A stretch of 64,000 nt of DNA from CAYNJY01 sp964397755 (GTDB taxonomy: Bacteria; Patescibacteriota; Microgenomatia; UBA10105; UBA927): positions 7,069-71,068 of the forward strand of contig CAYNJY010000004.1 of NCBI GenBank assembly GCA_964397755.1, in the 5' to 3' direction. The notes under the pieces were generated by a model. The model saw only the letters and a program-made list of their open reading frames with translations, was not told the DNA's origin and did no database searches. The translations under genes and the position numbers were made by a program. Every line of letters starts with the position of its first letter. Position 1 is the first letter of the stretch. Shown here piece by piece: positions 49,371-57,286 of the stretch.

Positions 49371-50108
49371 ATGACAGGAAGCGCAAGAGGTGAATCTGTT
49401 GAGGCGCGAAAAGCAAGGACACGGAAGGTAATTGAATGTCTCAAGAGGGAATACCCACGAGCGAGAATCATACTCCGCTACGGCAATCCCTGGGAGCTTC
49501 TGGTGGCAGTCGTCCTTTCCGCCCAGTGCACCGATAGCGTGGTTAACCGCGTTACGGAGAAGCTGTTTGCCACATACAAAACCCTTGAAGACTACGTGAA
49601 TGCGCAACCACACGAATTTGAGCAAGACATTAAGTCCACAGGCTTCTTTCGCAGTAAAGCCAAGAACATTCTCGCCGCGGCAAAGCTTGTCAAAGGAAAA
49701 TTCGGCGGCAAAGTGCCTCAAACAATGCTTGAGCTCGTCACTCTTCCTGGCGTGGCGCGTAAAACCGCCAACATCATCCTCGGCAACGCCTTTGGCGTGG
49801 TCGAGGGGATTGCGGTTGACACCCACGTCCTGCGCCTCAGTCAGCGCCTGCGATTGGTCGATCTTGGTACGATTGGGGGGAAGAAACTCATTGTTTTTAA
49901 AAGGGGCCCCCTGCAAAAGAATCCTGATTTCACCAAAGACGCCGATCCGGTCAAAATAGAACAGCAGCTTATGGATGTCGTTCCCCGAATTGACTGGTTT
50001 AAGCTCACCTACCTCCTTATCGACCACGGCCGGGCAGTGTGTCGCGCCCAAAATCCCAACTGCGCCTCATGTGTCCTCAACAGGCTCTGTCCCGCTTCGC
50101 GGGTGTAG
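49371..50108 (+). CDS. nth: Endonuclease III
   Basis: Removes oxidised pyrimidines from DNA and nicks the abasic site. The 245-residue protein has the helix-hairpin-helix LPGVARKTANIIL with the catalytic lysine, then VDTHVLRLSQRL with the aspartate, and the four-cysteine iron-sulphur loop CRAQNPNCASCVLNRLC. A segment of about 20 residues after LVDLGTIGGKKLIVFKRGP is longer than usual. Leader is about 4 nt (TATAGT at 49355-49360). Confidence 0.95.
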   Translation: MTGSARGESVEARKARTRKVIECLKREYPRARIILRYGNPWELLVAVVLSAQCTDSVVNRVTEKLFATYKTLEDYVNAQPHEFEQDIKSTGFFRSKAKNILAAAKLVKGKFGGKVPQTMLELVTLPGVARKTANIILGNAFGVVEGIAVDTHVLRLSQRLRLVDLGTIGGKKLIVFKRGPLQKNPDFTKDADPVKIEQQLMDVVPRIDWFKLTYLLIDHGRAVCRAQNPNCASCVLNRLCPASRV

Positions 50109-50111
50109 CAT

Positions 50112-50974
50112 ATGTGGATACCTCTTGCTTTGACGACCGCGGTAGTCACCTCGATCAATTGGGTGATCTTTAAGCACCTGACGCGCCGGACGCACTATAC
50201 CATCGTTGCCCTGGGGCAGATGATCGCAGCCTTGCCGTTTCAGGCGCTTATTGTTTTTTTTTGGTATCGACCGATGGCGCTTGAGCCGATGTTCTGGGTA
50301 GGAATGCTCGGGAGTGGACTCCTCAATATTGTGACAACAATTCTTTCTTTTAAGACCTTAATTATGGAAGATATCTCGTTCCTCGCGCCGATTGCGGCGT
50401 TCAATCCGCTCCTTGTCACCTTCGTTTCCAGCCTCACCCTCAAGGAGTATCCGAGTGTTACCGGGATAGTGGGGATAGTACTTATTGGGCTTGGGGCGTC
50501 TCTGCTTGGTCGAGAAGGGAAAGAGCGGCCCCATGTTTCTCTTCTTCGGCTGTTTGGCAGAAAGAGCGTCCGGTATATGCTTGTCGTCTACGCATCTGGG
50601 CGCTGACGCCTACATTGGAAAAGCTCGCGCTCGCCAACTCAGTTCCGCCAAACCCACCTCTTCTCTCCTTGGGAAGCGGGAGCATCATCCTTTTCGGGCT
50701 GCTTCCGGTGGTTGCAAGGAGAACCAGGAGCCAAGTTTCCAAGCTTTGGAGTATTGCGCCGGTTGTGCTTGTTACTGGCCTTCTTGCGACACTCTCCCAA
50801 ATTGCCGCCTTCACCGCGTTCACCTTGACCAACGTCGGCTACGCGACCGCGGTGTTTAAGCTGAATATGCTCTTTACCATTCTCCTTGCGCACGCGTTCC
50901 TCAAGGAGAGAGTTACGGCCCGACTTCCCGCTACGATTTTCATGTTCACTGGCGTTCTCCTTCTTGCCGCGTGA
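50112..50974 (+). pseudogene. EamA/DMT-family transporter, frameshifted
   Basis: The first frame (50112-50606, 164 residues, about five helices) ends VVYASGR-stop. Continuing in another frame gives WALTPTLEKLALANSVPP, then four or five helices ending FMFTGVLLLAA (to 50974). The two halves together form one ten-helix EamA-type transporter. The break is at about 50588-50600, consistent with one lost base. It may be a real pseudogene or an assembly error. The gene starts 3 nt after nth. Confidence 0.75.
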
Positions 50975-51000
50975 GCCTCTACCATGTCAGATGTGGGGTC

Positions 51001-51585
51001 TCACCTGGCCGTAGCAACGACGTTTCTTCGAAGAAGGAGCATTGCGACGAAAGCCCAGTTCGCACAGACAAGGTACACAGGATAGAGAGCTGTGACGAGT
51101 GATACTTTCTCCAAAGCAAAAAAGGCGATAAGAAACTTGAGACCGCTTATTGCATAGGTGATGAGTGTCTCCTCGTGGGGTTTGACGTACGATTTGCGGA
51201 AGGTTGGAAAAAACCCAAGCGCATCAACAAGGGTAATGAGGATGACGGAGAGAAGCGGACCTTTGGTGAGAAACCAGAGCGCAAGGGCACTACCGGCACC
51301 AATCAAGCTCCACCAGTCGGAGCGAGTAATCGTTCGTTCACCCCGGGAAGTCCCAAGGAAAAATATTGCGGTGCAGGCAATAGCGGTGAACCCGGTCACC
51401 CATGCGCCGGAACCAGCACCCCCAGACAGCTGACCGAAGAATCCTATGGTTGTGATGGCAGCCCACACGAGCCAGGAGAACGCGTGGGGTTTCGTGCGGC
51501 CGGCAAAAACGTCGCGGAAGTAGGGGATGTAGGAAAAGAGGGCAATCACTGTTGCGAGCGAGCCGAAGAACACCTTAAGGTTCAT
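51001..51585 (-). CDS. PQ-loop-like membrane protein
   Basis: A 194-residue protein with about seven helices. SYIPYFRDVFAGRTKPHAFS and GFFPTFRKSYVKPHEETLIT each show a P-x-F-R-x-(7-8)-K-P-H pattern in two repeats, which resembles PQ-loop/SWEET half-transporters. Substrate unknown. Start 51585 chosen at MNLKVFFGSL, where homologous-looking sequence begins. It lies downstream of a NUDIX gene on the same strand. Confidence 0.75.
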   Translation of the reverse strand: MNLKVFFGSLATVIALFSYIPYFRDVFAGRTKPHAFSWLVWAAITTIGFFGQLSGGAGSGAWVTGFTAIACTAIFFLGTSRGERTITRSDWWSLIGAGSALALWFLTKGPLLSVILITLVDALGFFPTFRKSYVKPHEETLITYAISGLKFLIAFFALEKVSLVTALYPVYLVCANWAFVAMLLLRRNVVATAR

Positions 51586-51601
51586 ACGCGTACGCTCTAT
51601 C

Positions 51602-52042
51602 TTACCACCCGCGCTCGGAGAAGAATACTCCTTTTTGGTACGCCTCAATTGCGGCGCGAATATAGAGGACAGTGTCTCGTGGGAGTTGGCTCAATGGGAA
51701 CCATCGCAAGTCGTCGCACTTTTCCGGCTCGCAGATAGAAGGCGTTCCGTTCCACGACGATACATGGAAGAAAAAATCCATGCGGATGTCAAACTCTTTT
51801 CGGTGCATGACGTGGACAAGGGTTAGGCTCGAGGGCTTGAGAGAAAGGCCTACCTCCTCCCGCACCTCGCGGCATAAAGAGTCGGTCAGCGACTCATCCT
51901 CCTCAACGTGTCCTGCCGGCAGGCTGTACATGCCGTCCGCGTAGCCGGTGTTTCTGCGCCGGGCGAGAAGAATCTTCTTGTTCTTGATGAAGAAAGGGTA
52001 GCAGGAGGCAATCATTTTGAATCGAGCTCGAGGGTTTCTCAT
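51602..52042 (-). CDS. NUDIX hydrolase
   Basis: A 146-residue pyrophosphatase-type enzyme with an intact Nudix box: GHVEEDESLTDSLCREVREE followed by VGL. The first strand (YPFFIKNKKILLARRRNTG) and SLPAGHVEED are typical of MutT-like members. Substrate not predictable. TATAAA at 52050-52055 (minus strand) ends 8 nt before the ATG, so the mRNA is nearly leaderless. Confidence 0.92.
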   Translation of the reverse strand: MRNPRARFKMIASCYPFFIKNKKILLARRRNTGYADGMYSLPAGHVEEDESLTDSLCREVREEVGLSLKPSSLTLVHVMHRKEFDIRMDFFFHVSSWNGTPSICEPEKCDDLRWFPLSQLPRDTVLYIRAAIEAYQKGVFFSERGW

Positions 52043-52091
52043 GTGTCTGTTTATACCACAAAGAGAGTTTTGGAGGCGAGGCGTTTGCACA

Positions 52092-52120
52092 AATGCCTAA
52101 AATGGTGGAAAATAGGCATT
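52092..52120. promoter_or_regulatory. Inverted repeat directly before the M23-HTH gene
   Basis: AATGCCTA (52092-52099) and TAGGCATT (52113-52120) form a perfect 8-bp inverted repeat ending one base before the ATG. Spacing and position suit an operator for an HTH protein or an RNA hairpin over the start. Confidence 0.55.
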
Positions 52121-52885
52121 ATGGAGGACGTGTTCCTGCGGCTGCCGTTTGCCGGCGATTACCCAATAAGCCTGGGTTTCGGAAGTAGCCCGAGCGACTC
52201 AACCCTTGGCCAGAAGTTCCAGGAATGGGGCATCGCCGGCCACCACGGGATTGACTTCGCCCTGCCGGTGGGCACACCGATTCTCGCTTCTGATTTTGGT
52301 ACAGTGTTGCAAGTTGGTGACGATGGAGACTGGGGGATCTCAATCAGGCTTTCCCACTCGTGGGGGGAGAGTATCTTCGGCCACCTGTCACAAGCTCTGG
52401 TTGCTACAGGGCAGGCGGTTGCCAAAGGAGAGCTTCTCGGATACTCCGGGCAGACTGGCGCCGCGGTCGGTCCGCACCTCCACTTTGGCATCCGGCCGGA
52501 GAGCTATGACCTAAACAACGGCTACCTCGGCTATGTAGATCCGACGCCATTTTTTAGTCAATCACAAGAGGCGATAGGCTCGCCAGTTACCCAAGCGGCC
52601 GAGGAGGGAGGAGTAGCGCCGGTGGGCCTCGGCGAGGGATCAGGCGACAGACTTAGACGCCTCCGAAATCGAGCGCTTGAAGTGCGTAGAGAGAAGCGGG
52701 AGGAGATTCTTTCCGAAATAGTCGAGCTTGCGCGTGAGAATCCGGTCACAAGCGGAATGCTTCAGAAGACGTTTCGTATCTCGCGACAAACCGCGACCAA
52801 CTACCTTGCCGCGCTTGTGGGAGAAGGACGCCTTGTCCGAAGTGGGAAAAATCGAGGGGCGCGCTACAACGCCCCGAAATCGTAG
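52121..52885 (+). CDS. M23 peptidase-like domain fused to a winged-HTH domain
   Basis: A 254-residue protein. Residues 1-145 are an M23/LytM fold with all zinc ligands: HHGIDFALPVGTPILAS (H and D), IFGHLSQALV and GPHLHFGIRP. No signal peptide or membrane helix is visible. After a linker, residues ~185-250 are a helix-turn-helix: EILSEIVELARENPVTSGML, then FRISRQTATNYLAALVGEG with wing RLVRSGKNRGARY. An extracellular-type hydrolase joined to a DNA-binding-like domain is odd. It could be a regulator that uses the M23 fold to sense muropeptides; this is speculative. Confidence 0.85.
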   Translation: MEDVFLRLPFAGDYPISLGFGSSPSDSTLGQKFQEWGIAGHHGIDFALPVGTPILASDFGTVLQVGDDGDWGISIRLSHSWGESIFGHLSQALVATGQAVAKGELLGYSGQTGAAVGPHLHFGIRPESYDLNNGYLGYVDPTPFFSQSQEAIGSPVTQAAEEGGVAPVGLGEGSGDRLRRLRNRALEVRREKREEILSEIVELARENPVTSGMLQKTFRISRQTATNYLAALVGEGRLVRSGKNRGARYNAPKS

Positions 52886-52899
52886 ACAAAGAGCACCAA

Positions 52900-52928
52900 T
52901 TGCCCACAGGCGTGAAGTGTGGTATCCT
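52900..52928 (+). promoter_or_regulatory. Promoter of the SurA-like gene
   Basis: TTGCCC (52900-52905), 17-nt spacer, TATCCT (52923-52928), ending 8 nt before the ATG at 52936. Confidence 0.6.
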
Positions 52929-52935
52929 TCGGCCT

Positions 52936-53601
52936 ATGCCGAAAACAAAACGGTCAAAGAAGTCAAAAGCGCTCCGCGTCAAACTTCCACCAACTGCTCC
53001 TGAGGGCGTGATGCCAAGCTTTCAGAATGCCCCCAAAACAAAGTCCTGGAAAGTCCCAGTCTTCCTCGTGGTGCTTCTCGTTCTCCTTGTTGCGGCGCGA
53101 AAAGGGTGGATCGTTTCCGCAGTTGTCAACGGCCGGCCGATCTTTAGCTGGCAGCTCAATAACGTCCTCGTGTCGCGCTTTGGCAAACAGACGCTTGAGG
53201 GCATGGTTGGCGAAACACTCATCGTTCAGGAAGCGCGAAAAGCCGGTGTCCGCGTCATTCAGGCGGATATTGACGCGAAAGCGAGCGAGTTTACCCAGAG
53301 CCTCGGCTCGGGAGTCAACCTCGACGACCTCCTGCGGCTCCAGGGGATGACGAAAGAAGACTTTGAAAATCAAATCCTCGTGCAGCTCACCATTGAAAAG
53401 CTCCTCAGCCGTGATCTCGTTATTACCGAGAGCGACATAGACACCTTCATCGCCACCAACCGTGCGCGTTTAACGGCAACGACAGAAGCCGCACTTCGCG
53501 ACGAAGCGCGCCAGACAATCACCGCAGACTTCGTCGGCGAAAAGATCCAGACGTGGTTCACCGAGCTCAAAGCCAAAGCCAAAATCCTCAGATTGCTGTG
53601 A
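52936..53601 (+). CDS. SurA N-terminal-domain protein (chaperone-like), membrane anchored
   Basis: A 221-residue protein with a basic head, one transmembrane helix (VPVFLVVLLVLLVAARKGWI) and a SurA_N-type domain: VVNGRPIFSWQLNNVLVSRF, LIVQEARKAGVRV and LLRLQGMTKEDFENQILVQL. SurA/PrsA-type proteins fold exported proteins. No parvulin isomerase domain follows, so only the chaperone part is present. Confidence 0.85.
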   Translation: MPKTKRSKKSKALRVKLPPTAPEGVMPSFQNAPKTKSWKVPVFLVVLLVLLVAARKGWIVSAVVNGRPIFSWQLNNVLVSRFGKQTLEGMVGETLIVQEARKAGVRVIQADIDAKASEFTQSLGSGVNLDDLLRLQGMTKEDFENQILVQLTIEKLLSRDLVITESDIDTFIATNRARLTATTEAALRDEARQTITADFVGEKIQTWFTELKAKAKILRLL

Positions 53602-53607
53602 AGACCT

Positions 53608-53650
53608 GTCCTTCGGAAAGACTCAGGACTTCGGAATGCTTACGCATTCC
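53608..53650. repeat. REP-like palindrome plus hairpin
   Basis: GTCCT-TC-GGAAAGAC-TC-AGGAC (53608-53629) shares the TC/TC-flanked plan of the elements at 4228 and 60966. It is followed by GGAATGC-TTAC-GCATTCC (53633-53650). The pair fills the gap between the SurA-like gene and epmA and may terminate the former. Confidence 0.75.
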
Positions 53651-53676
53651 TCCGGCACTGACGTACAATGTACACC

Positions 53677-54735
53677 ATGTCTGCATGGCGTAGACTGCTC
53701 GATAAGCCTGAGCTTTGGGAGCGCTACTTTATCCGGGAAAAGGTTGTTAAGGCGATCCGCTCCTTTTTTGACGAGGGCGGTTTCCGTGAAGTAGAGACGC
53801 CGCTTCTTATTTCTCACCCGCCGGCAGAAAGCTACCTTGATGTGTTTGAAACAACGCTGTTTGACCGGAATCGCAAACCGACGAAGGCCTACCTCTCAAC
53901 CTCTCCGGAAGTTTCACTCAAGAAACTCATGGTTGCAGGGCTCGGCAACTGCTACAGTCTCACCAAAAGCTTTCGCAACATGGAGATCTACGGGAAGCTC
54001 CATAACCCGGAATTCACCATCCTCGAATGGTACCGCGTTGGTGTCGACTATAAAAAAATCATGTCCGACTGCGAGAAGCTGCTCAATCGGATCGCCCGCT
54101 CTCTTTCTCAACCTGGGTTTGTCCTTGAATACCAAGGGCGGCGGGTGGACCTTACCCCTCCATGGGAACGGTTGACGGTGGCCGAGGCATGTGCCACATG
54201 GGCGCACGTAGACCTTGAAGAATTTTTTGACATAGACGCTGCCCGACGAATTGCCAAGGGGAAAGGCTATAACGTCGAGGCGAAGACCACGTGGGGAGAA
54301 CTCTTTCATCAAATATTTCTCAACGAAGTCGAGCCAAAGTTGGGGAGGGGACGGCCTACCATTCTGTACGAGTTTCCGGGATCCATGGCGGCTCTGGCGC
54401 GAAAGAAACCTTCTGACCCGCGTTTCGCCGAGCGCTTCGAGTTTTACATCGAGGGCTTGGAGCTGGGCGACTGCTACAGCGAGCTCACCGACGCGAGAGA
54501 ACAAGAGGAGCGGTTCAAAAAAGAGCTTGCCGAAGTAAAAAGACTAGGCAAGACAGCCTACGATTTTGATCACGACTTTATCGAAGCGCTCAAAGTCGGG
54601 TTGCCAGAGTGTAGCGGGATAGCTGTGGGCGTTGACCGGCTGGTGATGCTCTTTGCCGATGTTACCGACATTGCCGATACCCTGTTTTTTCCGGCAAAGG
54701 AGTTGTTTAGCAACAAGAAGAACGATGGTACGTAA
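53677..54735 (+). CDS. epmA: EF-P lysine ligase-like protein (EpmA/GenX, LysRS catalytic-domain paralogue)
   Basis: A 352-residue class II synthetase core without an anticodon-binding domain. Motif 2 region LTKSFRNMEIYGKLHNPEFT plus ILEWY, and motif 3 GIAVGVDRLVMLFADVTDIA are present, as in the LysRS-like PoxA/EpmA family. EpmA attaches beta-lysine to EF-P. The gene for EF-P follows at once, supporting this role. ATG 53677 is chosen because TACAAT at 53664-53669 ends 8 nt before it. The aminomutase EpmB is not in the window. Confidence 0.9.
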   Translation: MSAWRRLLDKPELWERYFIREKVVKAIRSFFDEGGFREVETPLLISHPPAESYLDVFETTLFDRNRKPTKAYLSTSPEVSLKKLMVAGLGNCYSLTKSFRNMEIYGKLHNPEFTILEWYRVGVDYKKIMSDCEKLLNRIARSLSQPGFVLEYQGRRVDLTPPWERLTVAEACATWAHVDLEEFFDIDAARRIAKGKGYNVEAKTTWGELFHQIFLNEVEPKLGRGRPTILYEFPGSMAALARKKPSDPRFAERFEFYIEGLELGDCYSELTDAREQEERFKKELAEVKRLGKTAYDFDHDFIEALKVGLPECSGIAVGVDRLVMLFADVTDIADTLFFPAKELFSNKKNDGT

Positions 54736-54873
54736 GGAATGCTTTGTAGGCCAAGAGGAACGCGACAAAAAGAAGCGCTGATCCGAGAATCACTGCGGCA
54801 AAATATCCGGCAGAAAGGTTTACCAGCACATCAGCAACCGTCTGAAAAAAAGGAGTGGATCTATACGAACCAT
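54707..54873 (-). pseudogene. Small membrane protein with homopolymer frameshift
   Basis: From an ATG at 54873 the frame reads MVRIDPLLFF and then leaves frame in a run of seven T. Reading on in the other frame gives QTVADVLVNLSAGYFAAVIL followed by GSALLFVAFLLAYKAF to a stop at 54707. The VADVLVNLSAGYF text recalls a small membrane protein common in candidate-phylum genomes. One extra T would restore a ~55-residue gene. It overlaps the 3' end of epmA on the other strand by 29 nt. Confidence 0.55.
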
Positions 54874-54916
54874 TATGCGATAATACAGGTGTCCCGTGCG
54901 GGATATTTTTATTGTT

Positions 54917-55480
54917 ATGGCAACGATTACTACAGCAAATTTCAGAAAAGGCATATGTATTGAGTTTAAAGATGAGCCGCACCAGATACTGGAGATGCAA
55001 TTTGTGAATCCCGGGAAGGGCTCTGCCTTTATCCGCACTCGCCTCAAGTCTCTCAAAACCGGCCGGGTGCAGGAGTTTACCTTCAAGTCCGGCGAGTCAG
55101 TCGAGGAGGTGCCGGTTGTGACCCGCGAGATGCAGTACCTCTACCAAGAAGGGGACACGTACGTGTTTATGGACAACCGGACCTATGAGCAGTATGGACT
55201 TGTGGAAGGCCTACTCGAGGATTACGCACAGTACCTCAAACCGAACGACACGTATCAAATTCTGCTTCACGGTGAAGAAGCTGTCGGCATCCGCTTCCCC
55301 AAAAAAGTCCGCCTGGCGGTCACCGAGGCCGAGGAGGGCAGCCGCGGCGATACGGTTTCTGGAGCCACCAAGATCGTGACCATTGAAACAGGCCTCAAGG
55401 TAACCGTGCCCTTGTTTATCAAAAAGGGAGAGGTGATAGCAATCGACACCGAAACCGGCGAGTACCTAGAGAGAGCGTAG
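54917..55480 (+). CDS. efp: Translation elongation factor P
   Basis: Relieves ribosome stalling at proline runs. The 187-residue protein has all three beta-barrel domains; the tip loop FVNPGKGSAFIRTRLK carries the lysine (PGKG) that EpmA modifies, and the C-terminal TIETGLKVTVPLFIKKGEVI is typical. Start at MATITTANFRKGI. GATAAT near 54878 may be its -10, followed by a CCCGTGCGGG hairpin in the leader. Confidence 0.96.
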   Translation: MATITTANFRKGICIEFKDEPHQILEMQFVNPGKGSAFIRTRLKSLKTGRVQEFTFKSGESVEEVPVVTREMQYLYQEGDTYVFMDNRTYEQYGLVEGLLEDYAQYLKPNDTYQILLHGEEAVGIRFPKKVRLAVTEAEEGSRGDTVSGATKIVTIETGLKVTVPLFIKKGEVIAIDTETGEYLERA

Positions 55481-55487
55481 AACCCCC

Positions 55488-55525
55488 AAGCGACAAAGAC
55501 ACGCCATAGCGTGGATTTGTCGCTT
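55488..55525. repeat. Nested palindrome after efp
   Basis: AAGCGACAAA (55488-55497) pairs with TTTGTCGCTT (55516-55525), enclosing CACGC-CATA-GCGTG. There is no long T-run, so it is either a weak terminator or another mobile palindrome. Confidence 0.65.
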
Positions 55526-55570
55526 TCGTGGATGCGGTGGTTGTGGGCACGAGATTGTATAATTGGCTGG

Positions 55571-56353
55571 ATGCGCAAGCTCCTTACTTTTTTGGCAATC
55601 TTTCTTGTTGGTTTTGGGACAAGTCAACTCATTTCTTTCTTCCGTACCCCCGGAATCAGGCTGTTAAACAAATCGGTGGAGGTTACCAAAGAAGCAACCG
55701 CAACCAGCGTGCTCACCGATAAAGCACGTGAAGAAGCTCGTGTAAGCCGCGTCATTGATGGGGATACGATCGAGCTTGAGGGTGGACGCAAGGTTCGCTA
55801 CATCGGCATTGATACGCCCGAGGTGGTGGATCCGCGAAAACCTGTTGAGTGCTTTGGGAAAGAGGCGAAAGAAGAGAATAGACGACTGGTAGACGGGAGG
55901 ACAGTAAAACTTGAAAAGGACGTATCCGAGATTGATCGCTACGGACGGTTACTTCGATATATCTACATTGGCGATGTGATGATCAATGAAGCACTAGTTC
56001 GAAATGGTTTTGCCCACGCGTCGAGCTACCCGCCGGACGTGAAGAACCAAGAGCGACTCTTTGCTGCCGAGCGAGAAGCGCGGGAGAATAATCGCGGGTT
56101 GTGGGGAGGATGTACTTCTTCAACAATACAACAATTTAACAATGTAACAATTTCACCAACAGTAGTAGGCGGTAGTTCATCAGATTGTAGTATCAAGGGT
56201 AATATTAGCTCAAAGGGAGAAAAGATCTACCACCTTCCCGGCTGCGGATCGTATAACAAGACGGCAATCGATGAATCCAAAGGCGAACGCTGGTTTTGCA
56301 TAGAGGGCGAAGCCCTCTCCGCCGGCTGGCGCAAAGCCAAAAACTGCCCGTAG
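55571..56353 (+). CDS. Exported thermonuclease-family (SNase-like) nuclease
   Basis: A 260-residue protein with an N-terminal anchor ([20 protein letters not shown]) and a staphylococcal-nuclease domain: [51 protein letters not shown] and [16 protein letters not shown]. The catalytic R/D/E positions (DGDT, IDTPE, DRYGR) are present. The C-terminus has a small cysteine/histidine domain ([18 protein letters not shown]) as in other exported nucleases. A repeat at 56121-56153 encodes [14 protein letters not shown] in the linker. It may degrade DNA outside the cell for nucleotide uptake. TATAAT ends 8 nt before the ATG. Confidence 0.92.
   Translation: MRKLLTFLAIFLVGFGTSQLISFFRTPGIRLLNKSVEVTKEATATSVLTDKAREEARVSRVIDGDTIELEGGRKVRYIGIDTPEVVDPRKPVECFGKEAKEENRRLVDGRTVKLEKDVSEIDRYGRLLRYIYIGDVMINEALVRNGFAHASSYPPDVKNQERLFAAEREARENNRGLWGGCTSSTIQQFNNVTISPTVVGGSSSDCSIKGNISSKGEKIYHLPGCGSYNKTAIDESKGERWFCIEGEALSAGWRKAKNCP
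56121..56153. repeat. In-frame degenerate repeat in the nuclease gene (CAACAATNN type)
   Basis: Units CAACAATA, CAACAATTTAA, CAATGTAA, CAATTTC encode [11 protein letters not shown] between the nuclease domain and the C-terminal cysteine domain. Confidence 0.85.
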
Positions 56354-56404
56354 TGACACTAATGAGAGTTGACAGTTATGAGGTGCGGGTGAAAGAATAA
56401 AAAC

Positions 56405-57286
56405 ATGGACGACCCACTGCACACAGAAAAGAACGTTACGCAGGGACAATTGCAGCCAAGCCCACAAGAGCAAACGCCAGAGGGCATAGCGATTGAGGAA
56501 ACGCCGATCGTCGAAGACGCTCCGCCAGCCCCGATTGAATCGGGGCCAGGACGCCCGCGCAAAGGATCGTTCATAGCATTCATCGAGACACTTCTCATTC
56601 TCGGTATTCTTTTTACGTTCGGCGTGTGGATTGGCATGGTATTGCCGGATTACCTCTCGCGTTTTACGACAGAAGAAGCAGTTCCTCCACCACCACGCGC
56701 GAGCGTGACAGTAGCCCCGACACCGACGCCAGAGCCGCCCCAATGGAAAATTTACCGGGTCATAAGCGGTACAACGAAACTCCCGGTTGAGGGAATTTCC
56801 TACCAGTTGCCATCGAGCATGCTCGAGCCTGTCTGTGATGGAGCAAGTTGCGCGTCGCAGGGCACGTACCTTCCCGGCGGCAGCCGCCTTACCGTTGCGG
56901 CGCGTGGGAGCGGCCAGCTTCTCCCTGACTATCGCGGTCGGGTTGTAAGCGACCTTCGCGGTCAGGCCTTCACCGTAGGCCAGAGGCTCGTTTCCGGCAG
57001 GCCGGCTGTTGAGTTCTCAGGCGATTTTAGCGGCGCGACGGTGAGCGGGTACAGCTTCTCAAAGATGCGGGGCGTCATGGTAGAACTGAACGAGAACGCG
57101 TCGGTGGAGATCAATCATTTTACGCCGCTTGGCGTCACGGCGAACTTCGTTGCGGATGAGGTGCTCTTTGATGAAATTCTCGCTAAAGTCGTTGTCACAA
57201 CCGTGGGTCCCGTGATTCCAGCAGGCACGAGCGAAAAAGGGATCGAGCCATCAACGCCCTCCGGCTCATCGGAGTCACTTCGCTAA
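56405..57286 (+). CDS. Membrane-anchored extracellular protein, unknown function
   Basis: A 293-residue protein with a proline-rich cytoplasmic head, a helix at about 57-80 (FIAFIETLLILGILFTFGVW), a proline/threonine linker and a beta-rich outer domain (RVISGTTKLPVEGISYQLPS, CDGASCASQGTYLPGGSRL). No family recognised. Its 3' end overlaps the valS 3' end by 12 nt on the other strand. Confidence 0.72.
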   Translation: MDDPLHTEKNVTQGQLQPSPQEQTPEGIAIEETPIVEDAPPAPIESGPGRPRKGSFIAFIETLLILGILFTFGVWIGMVLPDYLSRFTTEEAVPPPPRASVTVAPTPTPEPPQWKIYRVISGTTKLPVEGISYQLPSSMLEPVCDGASCASQGTYLPGGSRLTVAARGSGQLLPDYRGRVVSDLRGQAFTVGQRLVSGRPAVEFSGDFSGATVSGYSFSKMRGVMVELNENASVEINHFTPLGVTANFVADEVLFDEILAKVVVTTVGPVIPAGTSEKGIEPSTPSGSSESLR

